From: Diadema setosum
Taxonomy: Eukaryota > Echinodermata > Echinoidea > Diadematoida > Diadematidae
DNA length: 64,000 nt
Assembly: GCA_033980235.1 (NCBI GenBank)
Contig: CM067069.1
Location: 37,013,992-37,077,991 of the forward strand
Reading direction: 5' to 3'
Shown here: positions 46,301-56,899 of the stretch, one piece after another
Layout of the letters: every line of letters begins with the position of its first letter
How positions within the stretch are numbered: position 1 is the first letter of the stretch
Translations under genes and position numbers: made by a program
The notes under the pieces: model-generated
Databases searched by the model: none
Seen by the model: only the letters and a program-made list of their open reading frames with translations
Told to the model about the DNA's origin: nothing

Positions 46301-46917
46301 ACTACAGGAAGAGTTGAACTCTTCATAGCTTTGGATTCACTCTCAATAATCTGCTTCTTCTTACCACCACGGCAGCCCCTGTGACCATTGCGCCTCTTGT
46401 GTATTCCCAAGGTCTTCAATTTTCCATAAGTAGAAGCAGCTAACATGCGTTGGTTAAAGCTCATACCATTCCATATTGACTTTAGTTCACTTGTGCTGTA
46501 CTGAATAAGTGGCATTCCTGGGGAGAGTCCACTTTGGCAGAGCTATTGACATTGGTGGTACTAAGAAGAAGCTACACAATGGACACTGCATGTCATCCTA
46601 TTGTGTGTGATTCCGGTTGGTTGCACAGAAGAAGCACCCAGCTAAAGCCTATGAACTTCAGAACAAGACATGAAGAAGCACATATGGGACAGGCAGGCAA
46701 GTAAAAGTGAAATAGGACCACAAGCTGAGAAATTGACTCTACAATTTCTGAGGAGATGAAATTCCATATCAATCAGATAGATGTCCAGTGGTATCCAGGT
46801 ATCAAACTGGTCAACTAGAAGCACTCACAAACTCACAAATCACAGCAGACAATGCAAAAAGCCAACAAATTGGAGGAGTCAAAAGAGGGGTCGCCAGCAA
46901 GGGCGCACACACACACA
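43330..46917 (-). mobile_element. CR1/L2-like LINE, ~3.6 kb
   Basis: CTGACGT occurs at 43323-43329 and again at 46918-46924, a 7-bp target duplication. On the minus strand the element starts with a GT-rich stretch and ~400 bp of leader, has one long frame, a short 3' UTR, and ends in repeated ATC triplets (43330-43350), as in CR1/L2 elements, which lack poly-A. No first ORF is seen, so it may be 5'-truncated. Confidence 0.85.
43420..46515 (-). CDS. LINE endonuclease/reverse transcriptase, intact 1031 aa
   Basis: The single frame runs without stop from ATG 46515. A basic N-terminal segment (HKRRNGHRGCRGGKKKQ) precedes an APE-type endonuclease: LALTETWF near residue 106, GDFNIHW near 225, SDHSSIH near 287. 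The reverse transcriptase has YRPISNLPFL near 583, LLLDLSAAFDTIDH, GIPQGSVLGPLLF, and FYADD at 747-751, all catalytic Asp retained. The C-terminal domain contains AVQNAAARLLTGLRKYDHIT and LHWLPI, typical of CR1/L2 and related elements. It nicks target DNA and primes reverse transcription from its RNA. All motifs checked look intact, so it may be functional. Clade is inferred from motif style and the triplet tail. Confidence 0.9.
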   Translation of the reverse strand: MPLIQYSTSELKSIWNGMSFNQRMLAASTYGKLKTLGIHKRRNGHRGCRGGKKKQIIESESKAMKSSTLPVVVHALFTLGLINCQSACNKSDLIKDHLIDHDIDVLALTETWFKSGEPQSAARVTPSGYRLLHVPRKYRRGGGVGLLYKSSLCSKAVRTNIQPKSFEFMETDLSHGTARIKVIVVYRPPPSRKNCCTFTEFIHEFSVLLDRHSLFTGKLFILGDFNIHWENQQSNDTKAFQRLLLDHNLQQIVDEPTHESGHILDLIITHIDVEGINSVCIQDSISDHSSIHCLLQLEKPKPVKKTITYRKLKTIDSTQLRFDLEHSGLFSNTCGAVNDSVHQYNVVLRELLDKHAPEKTCVVVEQPAVPWYSEVIATAKRTRRQLERRWRQTRAPSDKQLFKEQRNRVKQLFMCAKAAYYNKLIVDCGSDQKALYAIINKLLYRKTESAVALGHHSSPGRVASKFSRYFIGKIESIRCNLQSNMSLTVEPESDSDTTSSDEHLTTLAPTTPAEIQSVIRSSPAKSCSLDPIPTSIVKESYELMAVPISRIINASLQEGMFPDELKLAHVTPVLKKTPLDPDKMSSYRPISNLPFLAKVLEKVVAKRLMSHLQVCKLYEPMQSAYKRHHSVETALLKIADDILRAVDNKKAAMVLLLDLSAAFDTIDHKVLIHRLQQDFKVGATALQWFRSYLHCRRQSVNINGTLSEQAFLTCGIPQGSVLGPLLFTLYTSPLGNIARQHDLEPHFYADDTQLYVTFDPRVAAEETAAATRMTECLSDIRQWMVKNFMKLNDDKTECLIISSPQMRNKIVSMDFHVGDVSVSPADNVRNLGVYFDQSMRMDRHVSQVCQTAYFQLRSIAAIRPLLTRIAAESIIHSLITSRLDFCNSLLAGLPSATLNRLQAVQNAAARLLTGLRKYDHITPVLAELHWLPIKNRIDFKILLLTFKAIHGLAPGYLSSLIERRQPRPGLRSSGLTLQVPITHLKGYGDRAFSSIAPRLWNSLPSFLREIDKLDHFKASLKTHIFHQTFNC

Positions 46918-47053
46918 CTGACGTCACTCCAAAATGAGTGAAAATGAGCATTTTCACTCAAAATTCACTCCAATTTCACTCGAAATTCACTCTTTTTTTG
47001 TATTCACTCTTATTAGAGTGAAAATTTTCACTCGATTTTTTTTTTAGAGAGTA

Positions 47054-48794
47054 CAAGCACAGTGACATGAACAATTTGATATCACGTCCACATCCATAAC
47101 GATGAAATCAATAAACCATCGTATAAACAGAAAAAACAGGTTGCTTTTACACGTGGAAATTTCCGATCATCCCTTCGTGTCTTACATAAAGATAAAATAG
47201 AACGAAATAAAAAAAAAACTCTCCCACAAACACACCGCGTCACATTGACTGGGCTATATGACAAATAATACCTAGGAATGAGCGTATGTACATTATATGA
47301 TATCAGCATATTATGCTGACTATTATCCGAATCGAATAAGAACCCTTATGTATTCGATAACATGTGCAAAGTCTGTTTGACGACAAACTTACAGCAGAAG
47401 GCTAGACCATCCTTTCTATAACAGTGTGATTTAAGTTCATTAATGTTATATTGACAGTTTGTCTCTGCATATCAAAGAAATACATCGTAGATAAAATTCA
47501 GTCTGTTCAATGTTTGTCAGATGTTTGGCCACATATGGTCCATCGCTGATAGTAATATTACAGTGTACATCCCATTATAATGTTGATACACTCAAAGGAG
47601 AAAGATGAGCGAGGAATATTGATTTGGGCTGTTTTGAAAGAAAAATAGTTCACATCCTCTACTCATCCAAGAAATTCTTTAAAATTCCAGTGGAATACTA
47701 TCCAAAAAGGGCTCAGTAATGACAATAAGTTCGTGTTAGACTGCATTGACATTCGAGAACATTTATGTCTGACTGGTAAAAAGTATTACCGGCAGTGACC
47801 GAAAGTCAAAATCAAGACAAAATCAGTGATATTGATATTCATAACATGTTTAGACATATGCGGCTAACTTAACAGTAGAAAACAGTTGTTATACGTTTAA
47901 TCAATATCATTTTTATGAGACACCACTTCATGGAAACGTTAATGAGCAGTGTGCTCACTTGCAGAAGATTTTTTTTTGTGCATTTTCAGGTATATTCCTG
48001 GTTCAATGTCTCTCCTCCCGTGCCTTTGTTATCTCGCTCGTCAACGTTTCCTCTCTTGCTTCTCCTCTACCTCTTCCCGATTCTGTTATTTTGTTCTTGT
48101 TTCGCATTTCTCATTCGTCGGTCCTGGTTTATCAGTGTCCGCATAATGTTTGTGACGTTCCAGGTCTCCTGACCTGATTTCGTTCTCTTACTTGTCTCTG
48201 TCATGAATATCCATGGTGCATGTCCTCTTAATACCTTTCTAGCTGGTCCTGGTGAGAAACTACTTCTGCGAACATTTCCATCTCTGGTCTTTCCAGGTTA
48301 GTAAAAAAGCTGGTAAATTTCCATGCCAAGTACCATTGTCTGTTACGTGTCTTTCCCGTTACTCTTAGTAGCTGCTTTTGCTGCGTCTCTGTTTGAAAAT
48401 GAGAAGCAATGATAAGAATGGTGAACAATACCACTAAAAACATCATGATCATGATCTTGTAAAATACAGGTTGTTATTGTCGATATAAAGGAAGACCTCT
48501 CTCTTAATGTTATGCTTGATATATTGTGTATCTGCGTATCGTACATATCGTGTATTTGAAGGAAAAATGTATTTCACTGTAGAAATGTTAATAGGCTTTC
48601 ATACGGCCCATGTGATTTTTTTTTTCTATCAGGAGCTACTTTCACTTAGAAATAGAATGCCTTTTCAAGGACACATGACTGAGTGAGTCAAACCTTAAGT
48701 TTTGATTAGCATTTCCAATGGTTCTTTATCTAGCTGTCATCTCATTTCAATTACTTTTTAATAGGTTTCGATTATCTTATTTTACAAGTTATTA
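47054..48794. other. Gene-poor spacer with one small secreted-like frame
   Basis: A minus-strand frame 48452-48228 (74 codons) starts MIMMFLVVLFTILIIAS, which resembles a signal peptide, and has no recognised mature domain. ATATAAAGG-like words upstream are weak. Pyrimidine-rich sequence lies at 48000-48170. No firm gene. Confidence 0.3.
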
Positions 48795-49080
48795 TTTCTC
48801 TTTATCTGCCACTTTCGCACATCCGACTCAGGCGACGGCGTGCGAACTTCGCATATTCCGCTGAAACGCAGAAACCCGCCGAAACCGATCGATAAATCGC
48901 GACTGCTGCAGTAAAATGAATATGTTTCTCGCGAATTTGTTCCTCTCACATATAGCTTGATTTTGATGTCGTGATTGACTATCACGCAACTTTTTTTTCT
49001 ATCACTGTTTTGTGTGCAAAAGTCACACCTTTACAATAATATAGCTACTATAATCATTGAAAGAACGAGGATCACAGATC
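48795..49080. mobile_element. Degenerate copy of the 63037-63556 MITE
   Basis: Shares in order CCACTTTCGCAC, TCCGACTCAG, GACGGC, CGATCGATAAA, TTTGTTCCT, GTGCAAAAGTCA and CCTTTA with the element at 63037. The right end is lost where a family X element begins. Confidence 0.65.
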
Positions 49081-49777
49081 TGTTGTACAATTTCGCACCA
49101 CAAAACGAACAAAAGGTCGCACACACTGATTTTGTGTGAGGATTTGAAATAAGAAAAATGGGTCAACCGATCCGATGTTGACTTTGTAATATTTTCTGAA
49201 AGGGCAAGTCTTCTTCTACATTATGCTAAAATTTGGGATCATAAAACAAGCAGGAAAGTGTGCTTTCTAGCCGTTTTCCTGGAGCATTATTTGGCAGAAT
49301 AGTGTGATTGAGTGTGCCTTTAGAGTCCCGTTTTCATTTCTTAAAAACCTTGTACACACTCTTCACTTTCAAGTCATATAACTTTTGAAAGGATAGCGCT
49401 ACTGCTTTGAAAGTTGGCATTGATTAAGAACAAAATAGGATAATAAGGCATGATCAATTTCAATTCAATCTGATAATCTCTTCATTGTTGTTACTCCGGT
49501 GGTTTACATCCTGTTTTTTTGTCCCATTCATTGCACACCCAGCACGGCTTGGTAAAGATTAAGCGCTTGAATAGACACTGTACTTCAGACACTCTTTTCT
49601 CAGTTCACACTTTTCTAGAGTGTGTACCTTCTTTCCAACATTTAGATAGGTTAGGAGAGTCCATTTGATTTAAGTTATACATCATTTTAAAGCTAAAATT
49701 CTGCTCTTTCAGAATATGCTCTTAACCAAAATTTCATGTCTGGCCACTTTTTGTTTGTTTTGTGGCGTAGCGTCACA
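49081..49777. mobile_element. Family X MITE, uninterrupted copy
   Basis: Left end CACAAAACGAAC...GTCGCACACACTGATTTTG; right end GACTTTTTG-like then CGTCACA next to TA. The interior GGTAAAGATTAAGCGCTTGAATAGACACTG gives the uninterrupted form of the site that is split at 56591/62103. The left terminus is diverged. Confidence 0.7.
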
Positions 49778-50799
49778 TATACTATATTGTATTGTGGGTT
49801 TTGAGCTGGAAAGTCACAAGTACAGTAGTTACGTGTATGTATTAAATACCTGAAACGGCTTGAACGAAACGTGAAAATTGAATACACGGTCACTAATAAC
49901 AACCATTATCATTTCCAATATTTCCTGTAACAGCAGCACACAACGTCACTATAATTCAAACCTACACAATTACGTGCAACAACAAAATTCAGCCCCATTA
50001 CAGAAATGTATAGTTGGTTTGGGAAGTTAACCGTTATATATTATTATTTATTATATTATTATATCCTTAACATCAAGATCTTGAAACACGTTGTAGAATT
50101 CACCATAACTGTGAATTTTAACAGAAAGCACTCCTCTATACTCCGTATATAAGTGATATGCACTGTAGTATATAATAGTGTGAAGCAAGAGCATACTATG
50201 TCTTCAAAAAGGGTTTATAATTGATCGCCACAAAGGATGACTTGCTATTAAAGAATGACAGTTTTTGCATGAAACATATACCCCGAATAATGAGGATATT
50301 CCGAGGATCTTTGCTTTCTCATCTCTTTCGCACTCCTTTAAAATACGAGACACGAAGGTGATTGTTAAGGGCAGTTTTTGATGACCGAAAACCAAGGGGG
50401 GGGGGGCATTTCATAAAGCCTTTTGTAGGATATTTTTTTATGACAAACGGTTACAAGCTACTAATATACTTGCATTAGACTGGCTGAGGGCAAATATGTC
50501 CAACAAATTGGTCGGAAAAAAAAAAAACGTTTCATGAAATGTCCCCTCCCCCAGAACACGGTTAAGGTGTGGATTTTGATATATTCACGACAAGAGATTG
50601 TAATCAGAGTTATCAATCCTGGAAGAATTAGGATGAACCAGTACTTCTGTTTTCTCTCTTCTCCCCTAGTATGGTATAACCGGTCATTTTAATTTTGGTA
50701 CAAAGGTGTGCGCGAAGAAATACTTCTCGTCCATTTAAACATGTTAAACCCATGGACAAACACGTCAAATGTCGGCGGTCGATGTCAAAAAGTAATAGT
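49778..50799. other. Intergenic spacer
   Basis: AT-rich. A G-run lies at 50396-50406 and an A-run near 50518-50527. GGGCATTTCATAAAGCC and TTTCATGAAATGTCCCC form a weak inverted pair. No gene seen. Confidence 0.4.
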
Positions 50800-50937
50800 G
50801 TCATTCTTTGGTTTTGGATATCATCTAATAGTAGAGCAGATAAGCCGAAGAATTGTGCAAAATTTGACTAAAGCATGAAACTTTCACCATTGGTAGTACA
50901 TGCTAAAAGATTAATTTTAAGATCGGGAGGTAAGTCT

Positions 50938-52020
50938 GAATTGACCTCTGATGACCTCCAGAGGTCAATGACCTCAAAATGTAAGAAAATTGATATTTTG
51001 CATCATTGGTTAATGTTAAACATGGTAAAAATGTACTAAAATTGAATTTTTGTCATGGTGAAATTGTCTTCATGTTCAACAGAGCCTTGACAGGTTTCTA
51101 CCTTTGACCTCTGATGACCTCGAGAGGTCAATGACCTCAAAATGTCAGAAAATTGATATTTAGCGTCATTGGTTAATGATTAACACCGTAATGGTGTACT
51201 AAAACTAATTTTTGTTACAGCGGAATCGTCCTCATGTTCCACAGAGCCTTGACAGGTTTCTGCCTTTGACCTCTGATGACCTCCAGAGGTCAATGACCTC
51301 AAAATGTCAGAAAATTGATATTTTAATGCGTCACTCGTTACTGATACACGGTAATTATGTACTAAAAACTAATTTTTGTAAGTGGAATTGCCTCAATGTT
51401 CCACAGAGTCTTTGAAGCAAGGTTTCTACCTTTGACTTCTGATGACCTCAGATGACCTATGATGAGGTCAATGACCTCAAAATATCAGAACATTGATATT
51501 TGGTATAATTGATTGATGATAAACATGATTAAGATGTCATATTCATTTGTATTACAATTGAATTGCTTTCCTATTCCACAGAGCAAGAGATATTACTCAC
51601 ATGTCTCTACCTTTGACCTCTGTGACATTTCAATGACCTCAAAATACAAGAATATTGATATTTCATGTATAGTCAATGGTCAACTTATACCCGATGCAGG
51701 GGCGGATCCAGGAATTCTGTAAAGGGGGGGGGGCGCAACTAATATTTCTGGTGCCACTTCCGGGTTTCATTTCTTTTTTATCTTTTTATTTCTTTAGTTT
51801 TTAACGATAAATAAAGGGGGCGTGCGCCTCTTGCCCCCCCCCCCCCCTCTGGATCCGCCACTGCTATGTACAATCATGCATTATGCTGTTAGCATTGATG
51901 CTGTTAGCATTTATCCCATAATAGAAGAGTCTTGTCATCGATCCATGGAACATTGGTCATTACCCTGTGTATTATATCCAACTTTGACCTCTCAGGACAA
52001 TGAGAGGTCACTGACCTTTT
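50938..52020. repeat. Left array: ~160-bp tandem units with TGACCTCTGATGACCTC
   Basis: Units recur near 50943, 51108, 51270, 51432, 51612 and a lone one near 51965. Each has the short palindrome GACCTC..GAGGTC, then AATGACCTCAAAAT and AAAATTGATATTT. A hAT-like MITE interrupts the array at 51697. Confidence 0.85.
51697..51863. mobile_element. hAT-like MITE, 167 bp, inside the array
   Basis: CAGGGGCGGATCCAG at the left mirrors CTGGATCCGCCACTG at the right. Runs of G (51724-51732) and C (51835-51847) flank the interior. The flanks show no clear 8-bp duplication. Confidence 0.65.
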
Positions 52021-52229
52021 AGAATATCAGAATTTGTGTAGGCTTACCTACATTGATGTTTGGCTTCACTGGTTTAATTGTAAATGCTTAATCATGTACA
52101 AATCACGCATTGACGTTGGATCATCTTGACAACTTCGACATACCGTGAGGCCCTAGACATGCATTCCACATGAAGCAATCCTGTGTTTTGCAACCAGCTA
52201 TTGCAATCGGAGACCTACCCAGGGAATAG

Positions 52230-52557
52230 ATTAGCACTAATATGGCAAACCATGGAGAAAGCGGATTGCGCAAAATATTTTGGAGTCTACTCCCATAGGG
52301 GGCTCAAATGGAATCACATCGCCACAGCAGTTTAAAAAGGCTATACTTCAACCAAAGACTCTTTCCAGACGAAGATATCATAAAGTTCATGTGATTTGCT
52401 ACTCTACACTGCTCAGGACTGTCCTGGAATACGCATGAATCATCTGGGATCCATTCACCCAAGCAAACATCATGAAATTTTGGAAAGATCCAAAGAAGAT
52501 ATGCACTCTTCAGCTGCAACGACCATCACATGCAAAACAAGCAGTGTTACAGCCGCA

Positions 52558-52592
<35 letters not shown>

Positions 52593-52780
52593 ACAATGGC
52601 AATCCCTGTAAGAAAGTACAGCACAGGCAAATTCAGCGATGATGCTCTGCATGAAGAACTCCACAATATCCACTCCGCAGGAAGTTGTGGCTCTATTGCT
52701 GCATTCCTCAAAAAGGGACAATGAAATTTTGTTTAATCGCCACCATAGGCAACTGTCTCTTGTATCCCTTTTAAACACTT
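52230..52780 (+). pseudogene. LINE reverse-transcriptase C-terminal remnant
   Basis: Plus-strand pieces in several frames read KYFGVYSHRGLKWNHIATAV, then LRTVLEYA-stop-IIWDPFTQANIM, then LQRPSHAKQA. This order is typical of the region after the RT core in LINE proteins. An A-run at 52561-52590 and several stops break it. Confidence 0.65.
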
Positions 52781-53929
52781 CAGGAGAGAGATACTCAATA
52801 TTCAGCTCTGCTATTAAAGATACAGATGTCTGTCATTTTGTTTTTGTTTTTGTTTGCTTCTTGTTGTATTTTGTTTTTGTTTTTGTTTTTGTTTTTTGCT
52901 GCATATAGATCTTTGGAGACCTTTTTAACCAATTAAGAAAAGGCTCCATGGCAAAATATCACAAGATTACACAATATAGTGACGAAGAAGAGAAAAAAGA
53001 GAAGAGGAAAATAGATCTGTTGTCAAGAGCCAATACCAATCAGTTCCATGGTAGATATTAGTCAGCACTGCAAGGTTTAGATGTCTCTGTTGGCAAAGGA
53101 TATTCTAAAGCTCCAAGTAAGTCCTTGGGGTGGTTTACATTGTCTGGGCGTAGAGGGTTGGGTTGGATCTATGAGGATATGATGCTTTGTTATAACAAAT
53201 AGGTCTGAGATATCTGGGTTTTTTTATGTTTGTTTTGACCATCGGGCATGGATCTCCTACACATAAGAATGATAATGTGTTAGACCCAGCCACCACCATA
53301 TTTTTTAAATAGAGTTTGATATTACAGTTAGTTGAGAAAAAAAGTAATCTCTCATTGTTCTAGATGGAAGTCAAAATTGTACAATGTGTGCAATGCTCTG
53401 CATACCATTTTGGACACGCACACACACACACACAAAATGCATTTTTTCCGGTATATTATTTCATAAACAGCTGACCGTTACAAACCAATGAGACCAGACA
53501 TCAATATTCTTACATTTCGATGCATATCTTTCAATATCCTCCATATGTCAGAGGATAATCGCTAATGTTCATGTGAAATGAGTACACGCCCTTTGAGCTG
53601 CTCACTTTTATTGCTATACAAATACACACTATGTGCATCATGTTAGTCATTAAGTAATGTGCAAATTTCATTTTCAGTCTTGGATTATTTTTTCTACATG
53701 TAGAAATAAAATCATGGCAAAGTGAACAACTTTCACATCAAAACATAAACGAGAATACTAAAAAAGAAATAGATGTAATGATGTGCAAAACAAATACCAG
53801 GTCTACATCATCTTAAGGTAAACAGGTGAAGAAAATCACATTATTGATAAACAATTTACTTGACTGGGATAGCGACCACTGAACAATATTGTTTCTTACA
53901 ATTCTCTCTTCTTTTCAACAAGTGGAATA

Positions 53930-54960
53930 AAACACATGCACATACCGGGGCATCAGTTTGGAGGAGGGGTGGGGTGGTGGCAGGGATTGTTGACCCCCCC
54001 CCCATAAATTCTGAGATGTGGACTTTGTTTTGTTTGTTTTGTTTTGTTTTGTTTTGTTTTTGTTTTTGCTTTGTAGACAGAAAACTGTCCCGGTTTCTAA
54101 CCTTAGATTCAGTACACTCCTTTTACTGAAAATTTCCAAATATTCCATCATAAATGTGTACACAAGATTTTTTTTTTTTTTAATTTCTATTCTTAATGCA
54201 AAGGTTCCCTCACATGGGGAGGGTTGTGGACAACCCCTTTCATACCCTCCTCTCGCTCTATCAACCTCCCCTCCATGCATTGATTATGCCTACACATTTT
54301 GGGATGGACATTTTTTATTCAAAAGGGTAGTTCAACCCAGAGTGGCACAAGATCATTGAATTGAAAACAAAAGAATGCAAAAGCTCCATAATGTGGGAGG
54401 GGGGTACCTCCACCCACATCCTTCCCTCGAATCGTCTCCCTCCATCGATGGCTGACTTACGACACCTCTCTGATACAAATTTCGAGATATTCCTTCAAAA
54501 GTGCAGGTGTGCCAGATCGTTGAATCTCATTTCTCAAAAGACAAGAGCTCTCTCGAATGGGTCTGGTATACCTTATCCTCTCCAACGTTGCCCTTGCTGG
54601 GTTCCCATCCATATAGACTTGGTACACTTTGGCGATCCACGATTTTCCAAATATTCCACAAAATGTTTGCATCAGATTCTAAAAAATGAAAAACTTCGTC
54701 TTCGAGAGGGGGGGGGGGGGGGGTGAGATGCGCCCACACCCCATTAACTTTCATATAAGTGATGACGCACACGTCAAACAAGAGCTGCACTAAATCACTG
54801 ATTTCAGGTCTAAAACTGCAAAAATCCAATCCCCGACCCATACCCTCCCCCTCCGCTCCACTCCTGTGCACCATGGACTTAGGCTTAGACATATTTTCCA
54901 AGTTACCCCCCCCCCCTCCCCCACCTGAAAACAGATTGACACCCCTGCTCTGTGCACACA
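53930..54960. repeat. Degenerate repeats with long C/G runs
   Basis: Diverged units share AATGCAAA(A/G), GGGAGGG...CC(A/C)CCC, CCTCCAT and CCAAATATTCCA words, with homopolymers at 53995-54003 (C), 54708-54723 (G) and 54906-54914 (C). Several open frames here are composition artefacts. Confidence 0.5.
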
Positions 54961-55079
54961 CCCGATGTAGATAATTACCTGAAAAGTTCTGCGGAATGAG
55001 CAGCCACTTTTTTGGTCACAGAAACGCATGGTTTGTAAGCCGTACATTATAAACAATTAACTATTAACTACCGCAATAT

Positions 55080-55925
55080 CAATATCCTCATATTTCATTT
55101 GAGGTCTTTGACCTTGTGTGATTTTCATAGGTGAAAGGTAATGGCTCGTTAATAAGCAGGGCCTACGAATGCTCTCTAGAACATCATCATGTTTACCGTT
55201 AATCAATGATGACAAACTTTTCTGATATTTTGAGGTCATTGACCTCTCGAGATCATCAGAGGTCAAAGGCAGAAACTCTTCTGTGTGCCTTGGAATATGA
55301 AGCCAATGTCATCGTAAAACAAATACGCTTGTTTTGTACATCTTTACCATGTTTATCACCAACCAATGATGTCATAGTTTAATATTCTGATATTCTGAGG
55401 TCATTGACCTCTCAAGGTCTTCAGAGGTCAAAGGTAGAAACCTGTCTGCTCTTTAGACAATTTCATTGTAAGAAAGATATGCTTGTTTTGTACATCTTAA
55501 CAATGTTTACCATTAACCAATGACATCACCGATCAATATTATATTTTGAGGTCATTGACCTCTAAAGGTCATCAGAGGTCAAAGATTCGAACCTGTCTGA
55601 ATGCTCTGTGGAGTCAGAAAGGGTTTCCCTGAAGTATAGATGCATGTTTAGTGCATCATAACCACATATATCATTCACAAATGTCTCAAAACATCGATAT
55701 TCTAGTATTTAAAGTTCATTGACCTCTAGAGGTCATCAGAGGTCAAAGGTAAAACCATGTCAATGCTCTGCTGAATCAGAAAATTATTTCTCTGCAGCAT
55801 GAATGTATGTTTAGTGCAACATAACCACATCTATCATTTACAAATATCTCCAAACATCAATATTCTGATATCTAAAGTTCATTGACCTCTGGAGGTCATC
55901 AGAGGTCAAATCAGACTTACCTCCC
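55080..55925. repeat. Right array: ~160-bp tandem units, inverse of the left array
   Basis: Units recur near 55233, 55396, 55552, 55711 and 55875, each reading GAGGTCATTGACCTC then CATCAGAGGTCAAA. They are the reverse complement of the left array. Confidence 0.85.
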
Positions 55926-56260
55926 GATCTTAAAATAAATCTTATGGTATGTAGTAACTCATGCTTTCATGTTTTGGAAAATTTTGCACAATTCTCGTGA
56001 TTTTGAGGGCTTAACCGCTCTACTATAAGATTAACCTGTTGTTTGTGATTTTTGTTTTAATAGGGAGAAAAACATTCTTAATTTTAAAGTCCCGTACATT
56101 TGGATAAAAACGTGGATGACTACATTGAATTTGATTCTTCCAAATAATGTATTATAACGAAACTGACTATTTTTCTAAGTGATGGTGGTAATTAGAGAAA
56201 GGGAAAATAAAACAACTTTGATAAACGGAATAGCGTAAAAAGGTACAAGCCGAGACTGGT

Positions 56261-56261
<1 letters not shown>

Positions 56262-56345
<84 letters not shown>
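56262..56345. repeat. (TA)n microsatellite at the left edge of a family X copy
   Basis: An imperfect TA run ends where the X sequence begins. A matching TA run at 62308-62361 lies at the other edge of the same split copy, consistent with insertion of X into a TA tract. Confidence 0.85.
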
Positions 56346-56348
<3 letters not shown>

Positions 56349-56899
56349 GACGTGCATCACATAACCAACAAAAAGTCACATCCTTGGATTTTCCCCTGAT
56401 GACTCAAAAATGGTGAAATAGTTCAACCAAGTCAATATTGAGTTTACATTTACTATGGACAGAATGTTATAACAGAGCATGCTCAGTTCCAGCTTAATCT
56501 GAAATTCCTCCACTGTTGCTACGATGGTTTACATCCTCTGTTTTGTCCCATTCATCGCACAGACAGCACGGCTTGGTAAAGATTAAGCTCTGGACGGCCG
56601 TGATTTGGCAAAACAACGTATCTGAAATTTTATGGTTTTTCAGGTTTTGGGCTTTTCAGATACATTAAGCCATTTTTGATCATCTGTCAAAATTTCAGCT
56701 CTCAAAGTGATATTGATTTTTAGAAAAATGCATTTAAATTTCAGCGATTTTTCAAAATAAGTCCAAATAATTTGGCAAAACAACGTAACTTACTTACGTT
56801 GTTCTGCCAAAACAGTTTTTGTCCCAGATCTCATTTGAGCTTCCGGTTGTTCTGGCAGAATAACGCATCTTCGTTCTGTGACATGGCAAAACAACGTAA

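Larger units (their letters stand above)
43165..47051. mobile_element. Palindromic MITE hosting a LINE
   Basis: Left arm 43165-43322 and right arm 46925-47051 are inverse copies starting CTCTCTAAAAAAA/TTTTTTTAGAGAG. They are built from repeated GAGTGAA/TTCACTC words and flanked by TA on both sides. A GATCACTCC...GAGTGATC hairpin lies at 43294-43325. Without the LINE and one copy of CTGACGT the arms join into a ~290-bp near-perfect palindrome. Confidence 0.85.
50800..56060. mobile_element. ~5.2-kb element with inverted tandem-repeat arms
   Basis: Outer words mirror each other: TAGTAGAGC...AAGCC and GAATTGTGCAAAATTT on the left face AAATTTTGCACAATTCT and GCTCTACTATA on the right, followed by AAGATCGGGAGGTAAGTCTGA facing its inverse. 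Each arm then runs into ~160-bp tandem repeats. The interior (about 52030-55080) has no intact gene, only a LINE remnant and C/G-rich repeats. The exact ends and any target duplication are not resolved. Confidence 0.65.

Noticed and set aside
43165..47051. A novel TIR-bounded reverse-transcriptase transposon
   Set aside because: The 7-bp CTGACGT duplication and the triplet tail place the LINE borders inside the inverted repeats, so simple nesting explains the structure unless joint copies are found.
48228..48452. Small minus-strand frame with signal-peptide-like start
   Set aside because: Single weak clue, no domain, no promoter or conservation evidence, so kept only as a note in the spacer entry.
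54361..54961. Overlapping frames on both strands of 120-144 codons
   Set aside because: They lie in degenerate G/C-run repeats and lack protein features.
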